A DNA stretch of 64,000 bases from positions 6,944,001 through 7,008,000 of the forward strand of contig JADJQZ010000001.1 of the NCBI GenBank assembly GCA_016712465.1. The letters are read 5' to 3'. Shown one piece after another: positions 1 to 8,799 of the stretch (positions are counted from its first letter, which is position 1; the number at the start of each line of letters is the position of its first letter). A program made the position numbers and the translations under genes. The stretch is from Candidatus Obscuribacter sp. Its GTDB lineage: Bacteria; Cyanobacteriota; Vampirovibrionia; Obscuribacterales; Obscuribacteraceae. Under the pieces are notes generated by a model. It worked only from the letters and a program-made list of their open reading frames with translations. It was not told the DNA's origin and ran no database searches.

Positions 1-27
1 GCATCAGCGGTATTGAGCCGCTGATGC
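1..27 (-). terminator. Hairpin downstream of the first nucleoside hydrolase
   Basis: A perfect 10-bp inverted repeat (GCATCAGCGG at 1-10, CCGCTGATGC at 18-27) with a 7-nt loop lies 30 nt past the stop codon of the minus-strand gene ending at 58. Any U-tract would lie outside the window, so the terminator call rests on position and stem only. Confidence 0.6.
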
Positions 28-57
28 CCCATGCAGCCCTGCTTACAGCTCAGCGCT

Positions 58-1212
58 TCAGGCTACTTTCCGTGCTCCGGCCGCTTCCTCTTCGGCAGCT
101 TGCAGGCTCTGGTTGAGACTTTCCACCATCATGTTCTTCAAGAAGGCGGCCAGTTCCTCGGGAGCCCGCACATTGTGCACCTTGGGATTGACGCCGATGA
201 CCATGTGCTCGACACCGTGCACTTCCACCACGCAGGACGAATAAAAGTGCTCGCGCAGATCCGGCAGGCAGGCCACCAGAGTGCAGGGGTCATAAAGCAT
301 GAAGGTCTGGATCAAGTCCCAGATGCTGTCTTCCGGCTTGCGGTCTTGTCCCTGCCCGCCACAGAAGGCATTGAGGAACCAGTTCCTGTCGCAGCGGGCC
401 GGCAAGCCTTGCCGTGCCGAGTCATCTGCAGGCAGACAAGCCCGGTGCCAGACTTCTTCGATGGCTTTCTTCTGTGCGGCCAGGAGACGAATTCCGACGG
501 GGTGACCAGTGGCGGCCATTTCGTCGTAGATAGACCTTGGTACTTTGGCGGCGGCTGCTGCATGGCGCGTGAACACCGTGATGGGAATGTTCATGTCCTG
601 CAGCTGTTTGTACAGGAAAGCCGTCGCTTCCTTGTCGAAGGAATGGTTCTGGGCAGTCATGTCAGGCAGCATGCGCCCTTCCGCATCGAGCTTGGGCCGA
701 TCGCCTTCCACTTCCACACCACCCATGATCACCACCCGGCGCACAGCCATGTTGAAGAGGTAGTGGTGTTCACGCAGAACCGCCGCCGCATCGGTCAGCC
801 CGGAGATGAGCAGGAGCACGATGGACTTGGGGCGGGCTTCTTTGAGGGTGTTGTAGATAAGCTCCTTGCCGTCCACGACGCTGTCGTGTTCGGCCAGGTA
901 GCTGACGGCGAACTGGTAGTCGAGACCATCGTCGTCGGTTTGCTGGCATGCGGTGCCGATACCGACAGCGATGTCGGGTTGACCGAGCTGCTTGAGGGTG
1001 CCCTTGGCCAGGCGGGCGCGCATGGATGAAGGCGCCAGATTGGCGATTACTCCCATGACCCGGAGGATTTCCAGGCGGATCATGCGGTTGAGCATGGTCA
1101 GTACGTCTTCGTCGTCCTGGTCGCGACCGGGATCGGTGATGACGAAGAGGTCGCGAAAGAGCGGTACAGCCACTGGCAGTACTTTGCGGTTCTCGTTATT
1201 TGTTTGGCTCAT
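58..1212 (-). CDS. Nucleoside hydrolase superfamily protein
   Basis: A 384-residue protein of the inosine/uridine-preferring nucleoside hydrolase fold, which cleaves the N-glycosidic bond of ribosides. The Asp-rich metal/ribose site is visible near the N-terminus as DPGRDQDDE (D27, D31, D33, D34). An MGG segment follows mid-protein, and an LYDPCTLVA segment near the C-terminus matches the family's second conserved Asp motif. The start at 1212 is preferred over an upstream in-frame start at 1296 because AGAGGT precedes it by about 6 nt. It is cytosolic, with no signal peptide. It lies downstream of a NUDIX gene and a second nucleoside-hydrolase-fold gene on the same strand, but a terminator-like hairpin separates it from the NUDIX gene. 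Substrate is unknown; nucleosides or nicotinamide riboside-like compounds are possible. Confidence 0.8.
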   Translation of the reverse strand: MSQTNNENRKVLPVAVPLFRDLFVITDPGRDQDDEDVLTMLNRMIRLEILRVMGVIANLAPSSMRARLAKGTLKQLGQPDIAVGIGTACQQTDDDGLDYQFAVSYLAEHDSVVDGKELIYNTLKEARPKSIVLLLISGLTDAAAVLREHHYLFNMAVRRVVIMGGVEVEGDRPKLDAEGRMLPDMTAQNHSFDKEATAFLYKQLQDMNIPITVFTRHAAAAAKVPRSIYDEMAATGHPVGIRLLAAQKKAIEEVWHRACLPADDSARQGLPARCDRNWFLNAFCGGQGQDRKPEDSIWDLIQTFMLYDPCTLVACLPDLREHFYSSCVVEVHGVEHMVIGVNPKVHNVRAPEELAAFLKNMMVESLNQSLQAAEEEAAGARKVA

Positions 1213-1277
1213 GTTTCTACCTCTGGGGTACTTGGAACGTGAAGGGAATTTCGGGACGTAACTGCCCGGGTGGGCAG

Positions 1278-1310
1278 CCAAAAGGAGCGACCGCACTTGG
1301 TGGTCGCTCC
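1278..1310 (-). terminator. Rho-independent terminator after the NUDIX gene
   Basis: GGAGCGACC (1284-1292) pairs with GGTCGCTCC (1302-1310). Read on the minus strand the stem is followed by TTTT. It lies between the NUDIX stop (1335) and the start of the next minus-strand gene (1212). Confidence 0.75.
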
Positions 1311-1334
1311 TCTCGTCAGGGCTAGAGGGAAGTT

Positions 1335-2087
1335 CTAGCTCTTGATGGCTTCCGCGCCGGGGACCTTGTCCTTGAAGCGCTGGAACAGCGAATAGGCCAG
1401 CAGGGTCTTGGCGTCGGGGTAAGTGAGCAGGTCCTCCAGGGGCACGATCTGGAGCGTGATCTGCTCGTTTTCATCGAGGGCACCGGTGCAGCGGCCGTTC
1501 ATGGCGTCCATCTCTTCGCGGGTCACCTGGCGGGTGAAGGCGAAGAAGCGGATGGTCTCGTCGCAGCCGCCCGGGGACATGTAGATGCCGCCGGGGAAGC
1601 CGGCCAGGCTGCTCAGGTCCGTCAGGTCGTCGGCGGCAACCTCGATGTCGAGTTCCTCCTTCAGTTCCTTGGCAGCCACGCCGGCGAAGTTGCCGGAGCC
1701 GTCCAGCATGCCGGCGCAGGTTTCCTTGAACTCGAAAACGCCGGTGGCGAAGCGCGGCTGCACCGTCAGGACGGTGTAGGCCTTGCCTTCGCAGATGAGC
1801 ACTGCCGCCACTGCCACGGAGCCGCCGCGGGCGAAGACGATGCCGGGCAACTTGCGACCGCTGGGGTCGGTGAGGGCGGCTTCGAACTTGAGGAAGCCCA
1901 CCCGCGGTCCGAACATGTCGGCCGACTGCAGGTGCACCGAGGCCACGTTGAAGCGCGGGTCGTGGTTATTGAGGCGACCGGTGATCAGGGGCGAAACCGA
2001 TGCCTTGGTGAAATCGACGCCCGGTTCGCAGGTGGCGGTGACACCGCAGATGGTGTTGGTCGTGTCGGTGTTGGTTTGGTCTGTCAT
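1335..2087 (-). CDS. NUDIX hydrolase, ADP-sugar/ADP-ribose pyrophosphatase-like
   Basis: A 250-residue NUDIX protein. The NUDIX helix is readable as AGMLDGSGNFAG followed by AKELKEELDI, in which the REUxEE core is present as KELKEE. The position normally occupied by the first Glu of the NUDIX box is Gly, as far as I can align it by eye. The AGMLD start of the box resembles plant NUDX14-type ADP-sugar diphosphatases rather than MutT. The family hydrolyses ADP-ribose, ADP-glucose or UDP-glucose to a nucleoside monophosphate and a sugar phosphate. The start codon has GGAG about 8 nt upstream. It is flanked on the same strand by two nucleoside-hydrolase-fold genes, which fits a nucleotide-sugar or ADP-ribose/NAD breakdown role (inference). 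Confidence 0.82.
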   Translation of the reverse strand: MTDQTNTDTTNTICGVTATCEPGVDFTKASVSPLITGRLNNHDPRFNVASVHLQSADMFGPRVGFLKFEAALTDPSGRKLPGIVFARGGSVAVAAVLICEGKAYTVLTVQPRFATGVFEFKETCAGMLDGSGNFAGVAAKELKEELDIEVAADDLTDLSSLAGFPGGIYMSPGGCDETIRFFAFTRQVTREEMDAMNGRCTGALDENEQITLQIVPLEDLLTYPDAKTLLAYSLFQRFKDKVPGAEAIKS

Positions 2088-2230
2088 GAGTTTCTCCGGT
2101 TAGAGAGTTTAGATTCGAAGGCGCGGCAAGCTCCCTTTGAGCATTGCCGTCACCCCAACTTGGGAATTGCGTCAGGCGCGCCTTGCGCTTTGAAAAACAG
2201 GTTGGTTCTTATCTGGAGTTGTTTCTCCGA

Positions 2231-3313
2231 TCAGGCGAAGACTCTTTTCAGGGCCTCCAGGTACTTGGTCGCTCCGTCAGCGGTGAGACCAGTGGCGGCG
2301 AAGATGTTACTTTCTCCGCTGGTGGAGGGTTTCATGAACACCTTGCCCCAGTCGGCCGCTTCGCGGGGCAGGTGAGGAACGGCGGAGATTTCCACCGGCA
2401 CCACGTTGTAGATGGCTTGCCTCAGTTCGGGGTCGAGGCTGAAAGCGGCTACGATGTCGTGGATGAAGATCAGCTCTTCCGGGTTCTTGTCCTGCCGTGG
2501 CTTGACGGCCGCGTCATACCAGAGGCAGTAGAGATGGTAGAGCATGCGGGTGCCCTTGTTGTCGGGCAGCGCTTCCTTGAGCTTCTGGGCATTGGGGAAG
2601 CCGATGGCCTGCACCCGGGTGACCTCGGTAGGCATAAGGTAGACGGGGCAGTCGAGGCCCATGAGGATGGCGTGCGCTCCTTGCGGATCACAGGCGACGT
2701 TGAACTGCAGGGCGCCGCGGGGTTTGTCGTCGAACTGCATGAGCTGCACGTTGCCCCAGGTGGCGAACATGGCATGCACTTCGGCGAAGCGAGAGACCAC
2801 TTCCGGGCAGCGCACGATGAGCTGATGCAGTCCGGTCATGGGTCCACCCACGGCTACTTTCACCGACTTGGGCGGCAGAGAAAGCAGCACCTTGACCAGG
2901 TCTTCCTGGGGTTCCAGTTCACTGTGTCGCAGAGCAGCCAGGGGATCCACGTCCAAGAACTTGTAGTATTCCGAGAAGTGAATCCAGTGCGGTACGAGGG
3001 TGCGGGGCGCGATGCCGCCATCGTAGACCTTCGATACCGGCACGTCGAAGTGCTTGAGGAAGTTGCGAGCGCGCGCGGCGGAAGCTTCCTGGGCCATGCG
3101 TGAGCTTTCCATGTCCCATTCCCACAGGGCATGTTCTTTGCCGGCATTGAAGCGCACGGGGCGCCCTGTCAGCATGACGAAGATCTCGGCACCGGGGTTG
3201 AGCTTGGCCAGAGCGATGAGCAGGGCGAAGTTATCCGGGTCGGGGGCATCGATGGGAGCCAGAATGTAGGTCTTTTCCGGCGTTGTGGAAATAGCGGAAG
3301 TCGTGTCGGTCAT
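2231..3313 (-). CDS. Second nucleoside hydrolase-like protein
   Basis: A 360-residue protein distantly related to nucleoside hydrolases. The N-terminal Asp cluster is divergent (DAPDPDN rather than DxDxxxDD). A VAVGGPMTG segment occupies the usual MGG position, and the C-terminal IHDIVAAFSLDPEL strongly resembles the family HDP motif. An in-frame start exists at 3367, but 3313 has AAAGGAGG about 11 nt upstream and is preferred. It is first in a minus-strand series with the NUDIX hydrolase (143 nt downstream). It is clearly not a recent duplicate of the gene at 58, since similarity is confined to motifs. The catalytic Asp set is altered enough that substrate, or activity, may differ. Confidence 0.68.
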   Translation of the reverse strand: MTDTTSAISTTPEKTYILAPIDAPDPDNFALLIALAKLNPGAEIFVMLTGRPVRFNAGKEHALWEWDMESSRMAQEASAARARNFLKHFDVPVSKVYDGGIAPRTLVPHWIHFSEYYKFLDVDPLAALRHSELEPQEDLVKVLLSLPPKSVKVAVGGPMTGLHQLIVRCPEVVSRFAEVHAMFATWGNVQLMQFDDKPRGALQFNVACDPQGAHAILMGLDCPVYLMPTEVTRVQAIGFPNAQKLKEALPDNKGTRMLYHLYCLWYDAAVKPRQDKNPEELIFIHDIVAAFSLDPELRQAIYNVVPVEISAVPHLPREAADWGKVFMKPSTSGESNIFAATGLTADGATKYLEALKRVFA

Positions 3314-3843
3314 TGTTTTTAGAGCCTCCTTTTCGGTTGCCAAAGCGCACATAAGCCGCTCCACCATTCACAGCGCCCGCTGTGAGTGAGATGTTGTGGT
3401 AGAAGCAGTTGATGTTTGCTCAGGTGCCTTTGGAATCGAAAAATTATTGAAAGTGGACCTTTACAACCTAGCAAAGCAGAGCTGGTGGTTCAAAGAGTAT
3501 TTCCGGAGATAAGCTGAGTAAAAGATGAAAAGAGACTAAGCTGCTGTCATGGCCCTAGCACAGGTTTGTCAGGCTCTGGCAGACCTGGCGAAGGATGGCA
3601 TTCCGCTCTGCTGCTGGTTTTATGTGTTTATTCTTGGGCGTACTTCGCTGCTTTTGTTTAATAGCGCGAGGGTGGGCCGCTGTGCGGGAGGAGTGGTGGG
3701 ACACTTTGGTATTATCTAGTTCGGCAAAGTCGGGATGGAGATTCGGCTCTGGATTGCCACTGACCTTATAGCAGTCTCAGCTGTCGTTCAGGGGCAGACT
3801 TGGTCTGGTGGCGTATATGGTGGCGAAAGTTCATCATTGGGAG
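3314..3843. other. Intergenic gap without a recognised gene
   Basis: About 530 bp, AT-richer than the preceding genes. It must contain the promoter of the minus-strand set starting at 3313, but I see no convincing -35/-10 pair, RNA gene or repeat. Confidence 0.5.
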
Positions 3844-4911
3844 TCAGCGGGAAATTGGTGCAAGAATTCTCTCAATATCATGCTTCTTCGCTTGTTCTTC
3901 CCGAGCATTTGGCGAGACAGTCTTCGGCGATTTGCTCAATTCCCTGGTGGCGTGAATGCCGAGCGCATTCAGTTCTTTCAGACCCTTGTCACTGATGCTT
4001 GTGTCTCTAACTCTAACGAATTTGAGCTTCTTCAGCGGCTTGAGGGCCTGTACGAGAGTATCGTCAACATCTGGGTTATAAGCCAGGTCGAGACTCTCCA
4101 AATTGCTGCATTGACCGAGTGGCTTGAGGGTTGAGCCTTTTGCACCGGTGCGCATCAGTCCCAACTTTTGTAGAGCTTTGAATTGCTGCAGATATTGCAA
4201 ATTGTGTGGGTCCAGGCTGGTATGAGCTAGATCGATAAATCTTAGCTTGCGGCAGCCGCTCAGGTTCTTTAGAAAAGTACCCTTTACTTCCGTACTGAAG
4301 AGATTGAGACTTTCAAGCTCTTGCAAGTCTTTGATTTGGCTCAGACCCTCATCAGAAATCTCTGCTTTGTTGCAGTCGATGCTGCGTATGGTGCGGAAGT
4401 GATTGAGTGCGGCAAGGGCCCTGTCGCCTTTGCCGTTGTCCTTGTCTTCCATGGCCATGAAGTGTAGGAGAACACTGTCAAAGGCGTCAGGGGGCAGTTT
4501 GTCCAGACCGTGGGGATTGTCAAAAAAGGTGAAACTGGGGCAGAAGGTGACAAACTTGTTGGGGGGCACCTTGACTGTGCCCATGGCCTGTGTAGTCCAA
4601 CCGGCGGTGTCGTTTTCCGGAAACTGGAAGACCGGCTGATCTGTCACTACAATTCCACCCCAACTGCGACTGCCTGGAAAAGTGAGTGTGCGAGCGGCTG
4701 TGGGATACTTCTGGATGCTGAGATCTGGTAATGGTCTGAGGGCCGTCCTTTCGAGCTTGGTCGGCTTTACCGATTGAACGCCCTTGCTTCTATCTTGAGG
4801 CGCCCTGGCTTGAGACTGACTGTTCAAGGGCGCCAGGCTTCCGCAAAGAAGGGCAATGGTGCCGATGAGACCAAGGTAGAATTTGTGCCGTGGAGCTTTG
4901 TTGCCAGTCAT
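3844..4911 (-). CDS. Exported leucine-rich repeat protein
   Basis: A 355-residue protein with a basic N-terminus and a hydrophobic stretch (about residues 12-30, LGLIGTIALLCGS) consistent with a signal peptide or anchor. A ~150-residue middle region of unknown fold follows. Then come about six leucine-rich repeats of the GALA/ribonuclease-inhibitor-like type (SDEGLSQIKDLQELESLNL, then FIDLAHTSL, LGLMRTGAK, SLDLAYNPDV, FVRVRDTSI). These domains usually bind proteins. The start at 4911 lacks a clear Shine-Dalgarno, so the exact N-terminus is uncertain. It is a single minus-strand gene of lower GC than the genes on its left. Function is unknown. Confidence 0.72.
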   Translation of the reverse strand: MTGNKAPRHKFYLGLIGTIALLCGSLAPLNSQSQARAPQDRSKGVQSVKPTKLERTALRPLPDLSIQKYPTAARTLTFPGSRSWGGIVVTDQPVFQFPENDTAGWTTQAMGTVKVPPNKFVTFCPSFTFFDNPHGLDKLPPDAFDSVLLHFMAMEDKDNGKGDRALAALNHFRTIRSIDCNKAEISDEGLSQIKDLQELESLNLFSTEVKGTFLKNLSGCRKLRFIDLAHTSLDPHNLQYLQQFKALQKLGLMRTGAKGSTLKPLGQCSNLESLDLAYNPDVDDTLVQALKPLKKLKFVRVRDTSISDKGLKELNALGIHATRELSKSPKTVSPNAREEQAKKHDIERILAPISR

Positions 4912-5190
4912 ATTGTCTTGTCGGATGTTGTGGGCGGTGGGGATGTTGCTCTCATTGTGCCCGCAAATTGGCAGTTTGTGTTTGTCTTCCTGTTGCTGAT
5001 GGCAATTGTGTAAAGTCTATGGCGTTTCTGGCTCAGGGTTATGGTCTGCTGCTGCTCAAGACCTTTGAAGGGATACTAACAGTGCTAGTAGGTGATGATA
5101 TTTTTTTTGTCTGTTAGTAGTCGCGAATCCGAAAGACTGCGGACCTTCCCTGGTCCACTGTTCTCCGCTCAAAGTCTGAGGATGCCGTTC

Positions 5191-5682
5191 TTAGTAAATT
5201 CCGTAACGCCGACAGGTAAAGCTGAGCAGGTCTACGATTATGTGCGCAATACAAAGTACCGGTAGAATCCATGCCAGTGTCAATGCCAATGCCAGAGCGG
5301 CTATGGGTGAGAGATTCAGTATGGCTGCCAGCGCCAGTCCTGCACAAAAGAACCAGGCTGTGAGGTGGACCACCCGCCGCTGGAGCAGCATTCCCTGTAA
5401 ATACACCGGCGCCAGGGAGGCAAGCTTTCCCCTCAGGCTGAGCAAGAAGAGAGCCACCGATGAGAAGCCGGCGTAGAAAGCCGTCACTATGAAGACATTA
5501 TCGAGTTTGCCTCCCGCCAAAACCATCAAGAGAGCAATAGCACTGAAGAATACAGCCGTTTGGTAATTTCGCTGCACAAACTCTTTACGCAGTCCCTTTC
5601 TGATCGAGTAGGTCGTAAGAAAGAGCGAAATCAGAGCGGCAGTGAAAAATGCAAGAAGCACAGGTGAAGGTGTGTGTGACAT
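5191..5682 (-). CDS. Small polytopic membrane protein
   Basis: A 163-residue hydrophobic protein with about five predicted membrane spans (around residues 8-25, 42-60, 65-83, 105-123 and 126-148) and short basic loops. I recognise no family. The start has GGAG 6 nt upstream. It is last in a run of six minus-strand genes (7921 to 5191), each with its own GGAG-like ribosome site and spaced by less than 100 bp or overlapping, which suggests an operon. Confidence 0.6.
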   Translation of the reverse strand: MSHTPSPVLLAFFTAALISLFLTTYSIRKGLRKEFVQRNYQTAVFFSAIALLMVLAGGKLDNVFIVTAFYAGFSSVALFLLSLRGKLASLAPVYLQGMLLQRRVVHLTAWFFCAGLALAAILNLSPIAALALALTLAWILPVLCIAHIIVDLLSFTCRRYGIY

Positions 5683-5760
5683 GTTTATCTCCGATAGATG
5701 ATTGTATGTTGCCGTCCCTGGCGATTGGAGCTGTCCTGCGCCTGTCCTGGTGGGGTAAAG

Positions 5761-6075
5761 TCAGGATTTGGTCTTCAGTTTTGCCTTAAGTCTGCCTCCC
5801 GACCAGACTCCGGCCAGGTAGCTCAGCGCCGGTAACAGAAACATTGGCAGGCTGCTTATGTTGGTGTACACAGCAGGCATGGATGCCGCACTGTAGCCCG
5901 CGCCGAAGATCAGATGGAGCTTCTTCGCCTCCTTTTTGAGACTCACAAAGATGCCGGTGAACAAAAACATCAGGTTCACACCTGCATAGACCAGCCAGAG
6001 TTTAGTTTCCAGTGCCGAAAGGGTAGCTTGAATATCGTGCAGCGTGGCTTGAGCGATGAGCAGATCGTTTTCCAT
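5761..6075 (-). CDS. Small membrane protein, hypothetical
   Basis: A 104-residue protein with an N-terminal amphipathic helix (residues 1-25), two or three membrane segments (about 26-46, 55-70, 74-92) and a Lys-rich tail (KAKLKTKS). GGAG lies 7 nt before the ATG. It sits 25 nt downstream of the gene ending at 6101 and 79 nt before the next membrane gene. No family is recognised. Confidence 0.58.
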   Translation of the reverse strand: MENDLLIAQATLHDIQATLSALETKLWLVYAGVNLMFLFTGIFVSLKKEAKKLHLIFGAGYSAASMPAVYTNISSLPMFLLPALSYLAGVWSGGRLKAKLKTKS

Positions 6076-6100
6076 AGTAAGCTCCGAGTAATTTCAGTTG

Positions 6101-6415
6101 TTAGGCTGCTTTTGCCAGTTTCAGAGTTCCCAGGACCAGATGTCTGGCTTCAAGCAGGTGCTTCAATGCGACGATTTCGCCGTTTTCTACTTCCACGAGT
6201 ATTTCTGAGTCCACCAGCTCATCGCTGCTACTCACACCGGCTACTTTGAGCAGCCCGAGCAGGCGATTATGCAGGTCGATAGCCGATTCGGATGTGAGCA
6301 CGATTTCCAGAGTTTCTCCGGTTGCAAATTCAACCGTCAGTGCAATGGCCAATTGATTGTTGGCGGCAGTAGCGATAGCAAAAGAAGCAATAGTTACAAG
6401 TGTGTTGTTTTTCAT
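6101..6415 (-). CDS. Hypothetical small protein of the AlgH neighbourhood
   Basis: A 104-residue protein. Its hydrophobic start (VTIASFAIATAANNQLAIAL) is too polar for a sure membrane anchor. A mixed alpha/beta region rich in Glu follows (VEFATGETLEIVLTSES, LLGLLKVAGV, ALKHLLEARHLVLG). TGGAG precedes the ATG. Part of the minus-strand run; function unknown. Confidence 0.5.
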   Translation of the reverse strand: MKNNTLVTIASFAIATAANNQLAIALTVEFATGETLEIVLTSESAIDLHNRLLGLLKVAGVSSSDELVDSEILVEVENGEIVALKHLLEARHLVLGTLKLAKAA

Positions 6416-6471
6416 GGTAAGTACTCCAGTTTGAAATTTAGATTTATTGCTGACGGTTTGAGAGGCAGCGT

Positions 6472-6957
6472 TTAAGCAAGCATAGTTCTGGCGTGTTCCC
6501 AGCGAGCTTCGGGAGGGAGTTTCATGAATTCATCCAGGCTAACCGCCAGCACCTGCCAGAAACCCCGCTCGATTTCGCCTTCCAACTGCCCTGGCGCCCA
6601 GCCTGCATGTCCTGTTATTGCCAGGCAATGGTCTTTGTTTTTGGCAATCAGGGGGGCCACGATATCCTTGAAGTCGCGGGGCTCTTTGCCGTCTTGCATG
6701 ATGGGAACGGTGGCATAGCCGCTATCGCCCGTGGCATACTCTTTGGTAGCATCGTTTACTTTGCTGACCATAAAGAGCGGTGAGTCCAGCGGACCACCGA
6801 TTGTCAGCCAGTCTTCCTCAACCGGTCCGGCAATGTTGAAACCGAAAACGAAAGCCGCATCGTATGCCGCCAGAAAGAGTAGCGACTGGCGAAAGTCCGG
6901 ATCCCGGTCCAGAACGGAGCTTGCCACCAGGAGCACACCTGTTTTTAATTTGTTCAT
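6472..6957 (-). CDS. AlgH/YqgE (UPF0301) family protein
   Basis: A 161-residue cytosolic protein with the family hallmarks in order: an N-terminal GVLLVASSVLDRDPDFRQSL (family: G-LL-A-P-L-DP-F-R-S), the NIAGP and GGPL turns (family N-P and GGPV), and GHAGWAPGQLEGEI (family GYAGW--GQLE-EI). The length is slightly shorter than the usual ~185. The family is conserved, of uncertain biochemical role, and named for an effect on alginate regulation in Pseudomonas. AGAGGAA precedes the ATG. It is co-directional with five small genes of unknown function. Confidence 0.85.
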   Translation of the reverse strand: MNKLKTGVLLVASSVLDRDPDFRQSLLFLAAYDAAFVFGFNIAGPVEEDWLTIGGPLDSPLFMVSKVNDATKEYATGDSGYATVPIMQDGKEPRDFKDIVAPLIAKNKDHCLAITGHAGWAPGQLEGEIERGFWQVLAVSLDEFMKLPPEARWEHARTMLA

Positions 6958-7083
6958 TTGTTTTTCCTCTTCAGATATAAAAGTGGTGCACCACTGGAGC
7001 TGAGCACAGCTTCGGTGGTGCGGTGTTGTAGAACGTTTGTTGCTTCGGCTGACTTAAAATCCCGGCCGACTTTTGGACCTGAA

Positions 7084-7470
7084 TTACAGACTTTGCTTGC
7101 GGTTGCCTACCAGGTTGTAGTCTGCCTCAGATACATTGGTACAGTCCGGCTGATACAGGCGATCGCCATAGAGCAAGGCCGCATATTCCATCAACCTTTT
7201 GACCAGCTCTCCGTGTTCCTTCACTTCGGCAAGCCTCTTTTGAGCGTGAGCCGGATCGTAGTGGAAACCCGGATTATTAATGCCTTCGCTGACTCGGTAG
7301 AGTACTTCCCAGCCGTTACCGGTGAGGAGCAATAGCTTAGCCACGATCTCGGCGCTCTCCTGCCGTTCAGTTTGCAGACAGAGAGTGGAGCCATCCCTTA
7401 CGCGGGTGTATGCATTTCCTTCAAACATGGTCCAGACGCCGGTGTTCAACTGCTCATCGGTTTGGTTCAT
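7084..7470 (-). CDS. Hypothetical cytosolic protein
   Basis: A 128-residue protein starting MNQTDEQLNTG. The open frame extends upstream to 7566 and would overlap the next gene by 59 bp. The ATG at 7470 has TGGAG 9 nt upstream and removes the overlap, so it is chosen. The protein is mostly helical (AEIVAKLLLLTG, EVKEHGELVKRLMEYAALL) with no signal peptide or known motif. It is second in the run that starts at 7921. Confidence 0.55.
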   Translation of the reverse strand: MNQTDEQLNTGVWTMFEGNAYTRVRDGSTLCLQTERQESAEIVAKLLLLTGNGWEVLYRVSEGINNPGFHYDPAHAQKRLAEVKEHGELVKRLMEYAALLYGDRLYQPDCTNVSEADYNLVGNRKQSL

Positions 7471-7507
7471 TTGAATGCTCCACAGGTAGTGTGAAAAATG
7501 CAAAGTA

Positions 7508-7921
7508 TCAGTGAATGATTGTTCCGGCTGGTGCCCGTTCAAAGCTGAAGGAACGGTCGCCTTCAATTAGGGCAAAGCCGAGCCGGGCCATTTCCGGTGC
7601 CAGACGCGCTACTTCATCGGGGGTGACGATCATGAAGTGAGTCATCTGCGTGTTAGCACTGGGGAAGCGGCGAGGATGCTCCAGGTGCGATGCATCGGCC
7701 GGGAAGAGGAAGAAGAAGTCCAGGCATCCCTCTTCGTAGACCGGCACGGCCGTGATATTGCGGCCCTGGAAGTGAAGGACGGTTTCGGCTATTTCTTCTT
7801 CCGTGATGCGGTGGTCGAAGAATGTCACTGCACAGCCAATATGTTCGTAGTTGAAACCCACTTCGAGCTGTGTTTGTACATGGCGAACTGTGGCGCTGGG
7901 TTTTACTTGTTGAGTATTCAT
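7508..7921 (-). CDS. Hypothetical protein, first gene of the small-gene run
   Basis: A 137-residue alpha/beta protein with ITAVPVYEEGCLDFFFLFPAD in the centre and a helix-rich second half (PDEVARLAPEMARLGFALIEG). No known domain or signal peptide is recognised. TGGAG precedes the ATG. Being first in the six-gene minus-strand run, its upstream region (7922 onward) should contain the operon promoter. Confidence 0.55.
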   Translation of the reverse strand: MNTQQVKPSATVRHVQTQLEVGFNYEHIGCAVTFFDHRITEEEIAETVLHFQGRNITAVPVYEEGCLDFFFLFPADASHLEHPRRFPSANTQMTHFMIVTPDEVARLAPEMARLGFALIEGDRSFSFERAPAGTIIH

Positions 7922-8672
7922 AAAATTCTCCAGGGATTTATTTTAGATAAATGAGCTTTCGCTCGGTAGTTTCAAAAAGAGCAATCCACCATGTACGCGA
8001 GCTAGCGCACGGGTAGCGGTGGTTTCTGCCTGCCTTACCTTGGTCTTCAAACTAGAATGAACAAACCCTGCCTCATGAGCGGTTCACTGCAAACAGCAAG
8101 CTGTCGGCAGGAAGTTCTCGTAGGCGGGAGTTCTGTATGAAAGTTTGTTCTGGTGCTCAGGTTAAAAGACAAAAGTTAGGTAATTGAACCTTAGCTGGAT
8201 CACATATTTGTCTCTTACTTAATTCTCTACTTCCGATTTGTTATGCGGGATTTCGCTCTATGCTCCATATTTGCCTGCATTCAGGCGCTTTCTGGGGTAC
8301 GCGGAAATTACATTTGCACTTTTGCAGCCATGGAAAACTGCGTAATTACCGTCACTGAAGGCTTTTGCAAAAGATTACACGGCGCTCACTGTCTCGCAAA
8401 AATCAGCGTGAGCGTTCTAATTGCAGTCACAGCTTCGACACTGATGCGCCACAAGTGAGACACAGGCTGGGTTTTCCTCATCGTCTTGGCTGAGCTGCAA
8501 AAGTTGTGTAGGTGCTTGAAAGGGCTGCTTGAATGTTTCGCTTGAGAGGGGAGAGACTGGCAAAACATGGACCCGCCTGCCTTAATTGGTCTGCCATCGT
8601 TGCCCGCAGTTGTACTATTGCTTGTGCGACCATAGAATGTAGTAAGGCTGAAAAGCAAAAAAATGGGTGGAA
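7922..8672. other. Long intergenic region
   Basis: About 750 bp, AT-rich in its right half. Short open frames on both strands here lack ribosome sites and protein-like composition. It carries one exact copy of the recurring 8-mer GCTAGCGC (8001-8008), inside a CCACC/GGTGG inverted repeat (about 7987-8023). No RNA gene is recognised. Confidence 0.5.
8001..8008 (+). repeat. Intergenic GCTAGCGC motif, copy 1
   Basis: Exact copy of an 8-mer that recurs in intergenic DNA of this window. It lies upstream of the minus-strand six-gene run starting at 7921. Confidence 0.5.
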
Positions 8673-8720
8673 AGAAAAAGCACAGGCTCAAAGGGGTGTT
8701 AGTCCGCTCTGAGCCTGTGC
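8673..8720 (-). terminator. Rho-independent terminator of pepF
   Basis: GCACAGGCTCA (8680-8690) pairs with TGAGCCTGTGC (8710-8720). Read on the minus strand the stem is followed by TTTTTCTTT. It lies about 80 nt past the pepF stop. Confidence 0.85.
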
Positions 8721-8747
8721 CCGAGATTGCCTGTTTGGCTCGCCACA

Positions 8748-8790
8748 GGGGCGGCGCATACCGGAGATAGCTCTCTTTCTGCGCCGCCCC
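8748..8790 (-). terminator. Second long hairpin directly after pepF
   Basis: GGGGCGGCGCA (8748-8758) pairs perfectly with TGCGCCGCCCC (8780-8790) across a 21-nt loop, starting 10 nt after the pepF stop. There is no U-tract. It may stabilise the mRNA 3' end or act together with the U-tailed hairpin 28 nt further on. Confidence 0.55.
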
Positions 8791-8799
8791 AGGATGAGG

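Noticed and set aside
31..1029. Long plus-strand open frame over the first gene
   Set aside because: Antisense to the nucleoside hydrolase, whose motifs and ribosome site are clear; low-complexity His/Gly/Val-rich translation typical of a shadow frame.
7159..7166. Cyanobacterial HIP1 octamer GCGATCGC
   Set aside because: A single copy, inside a gene; no sign of HIP1 enrichment in this window by eye.
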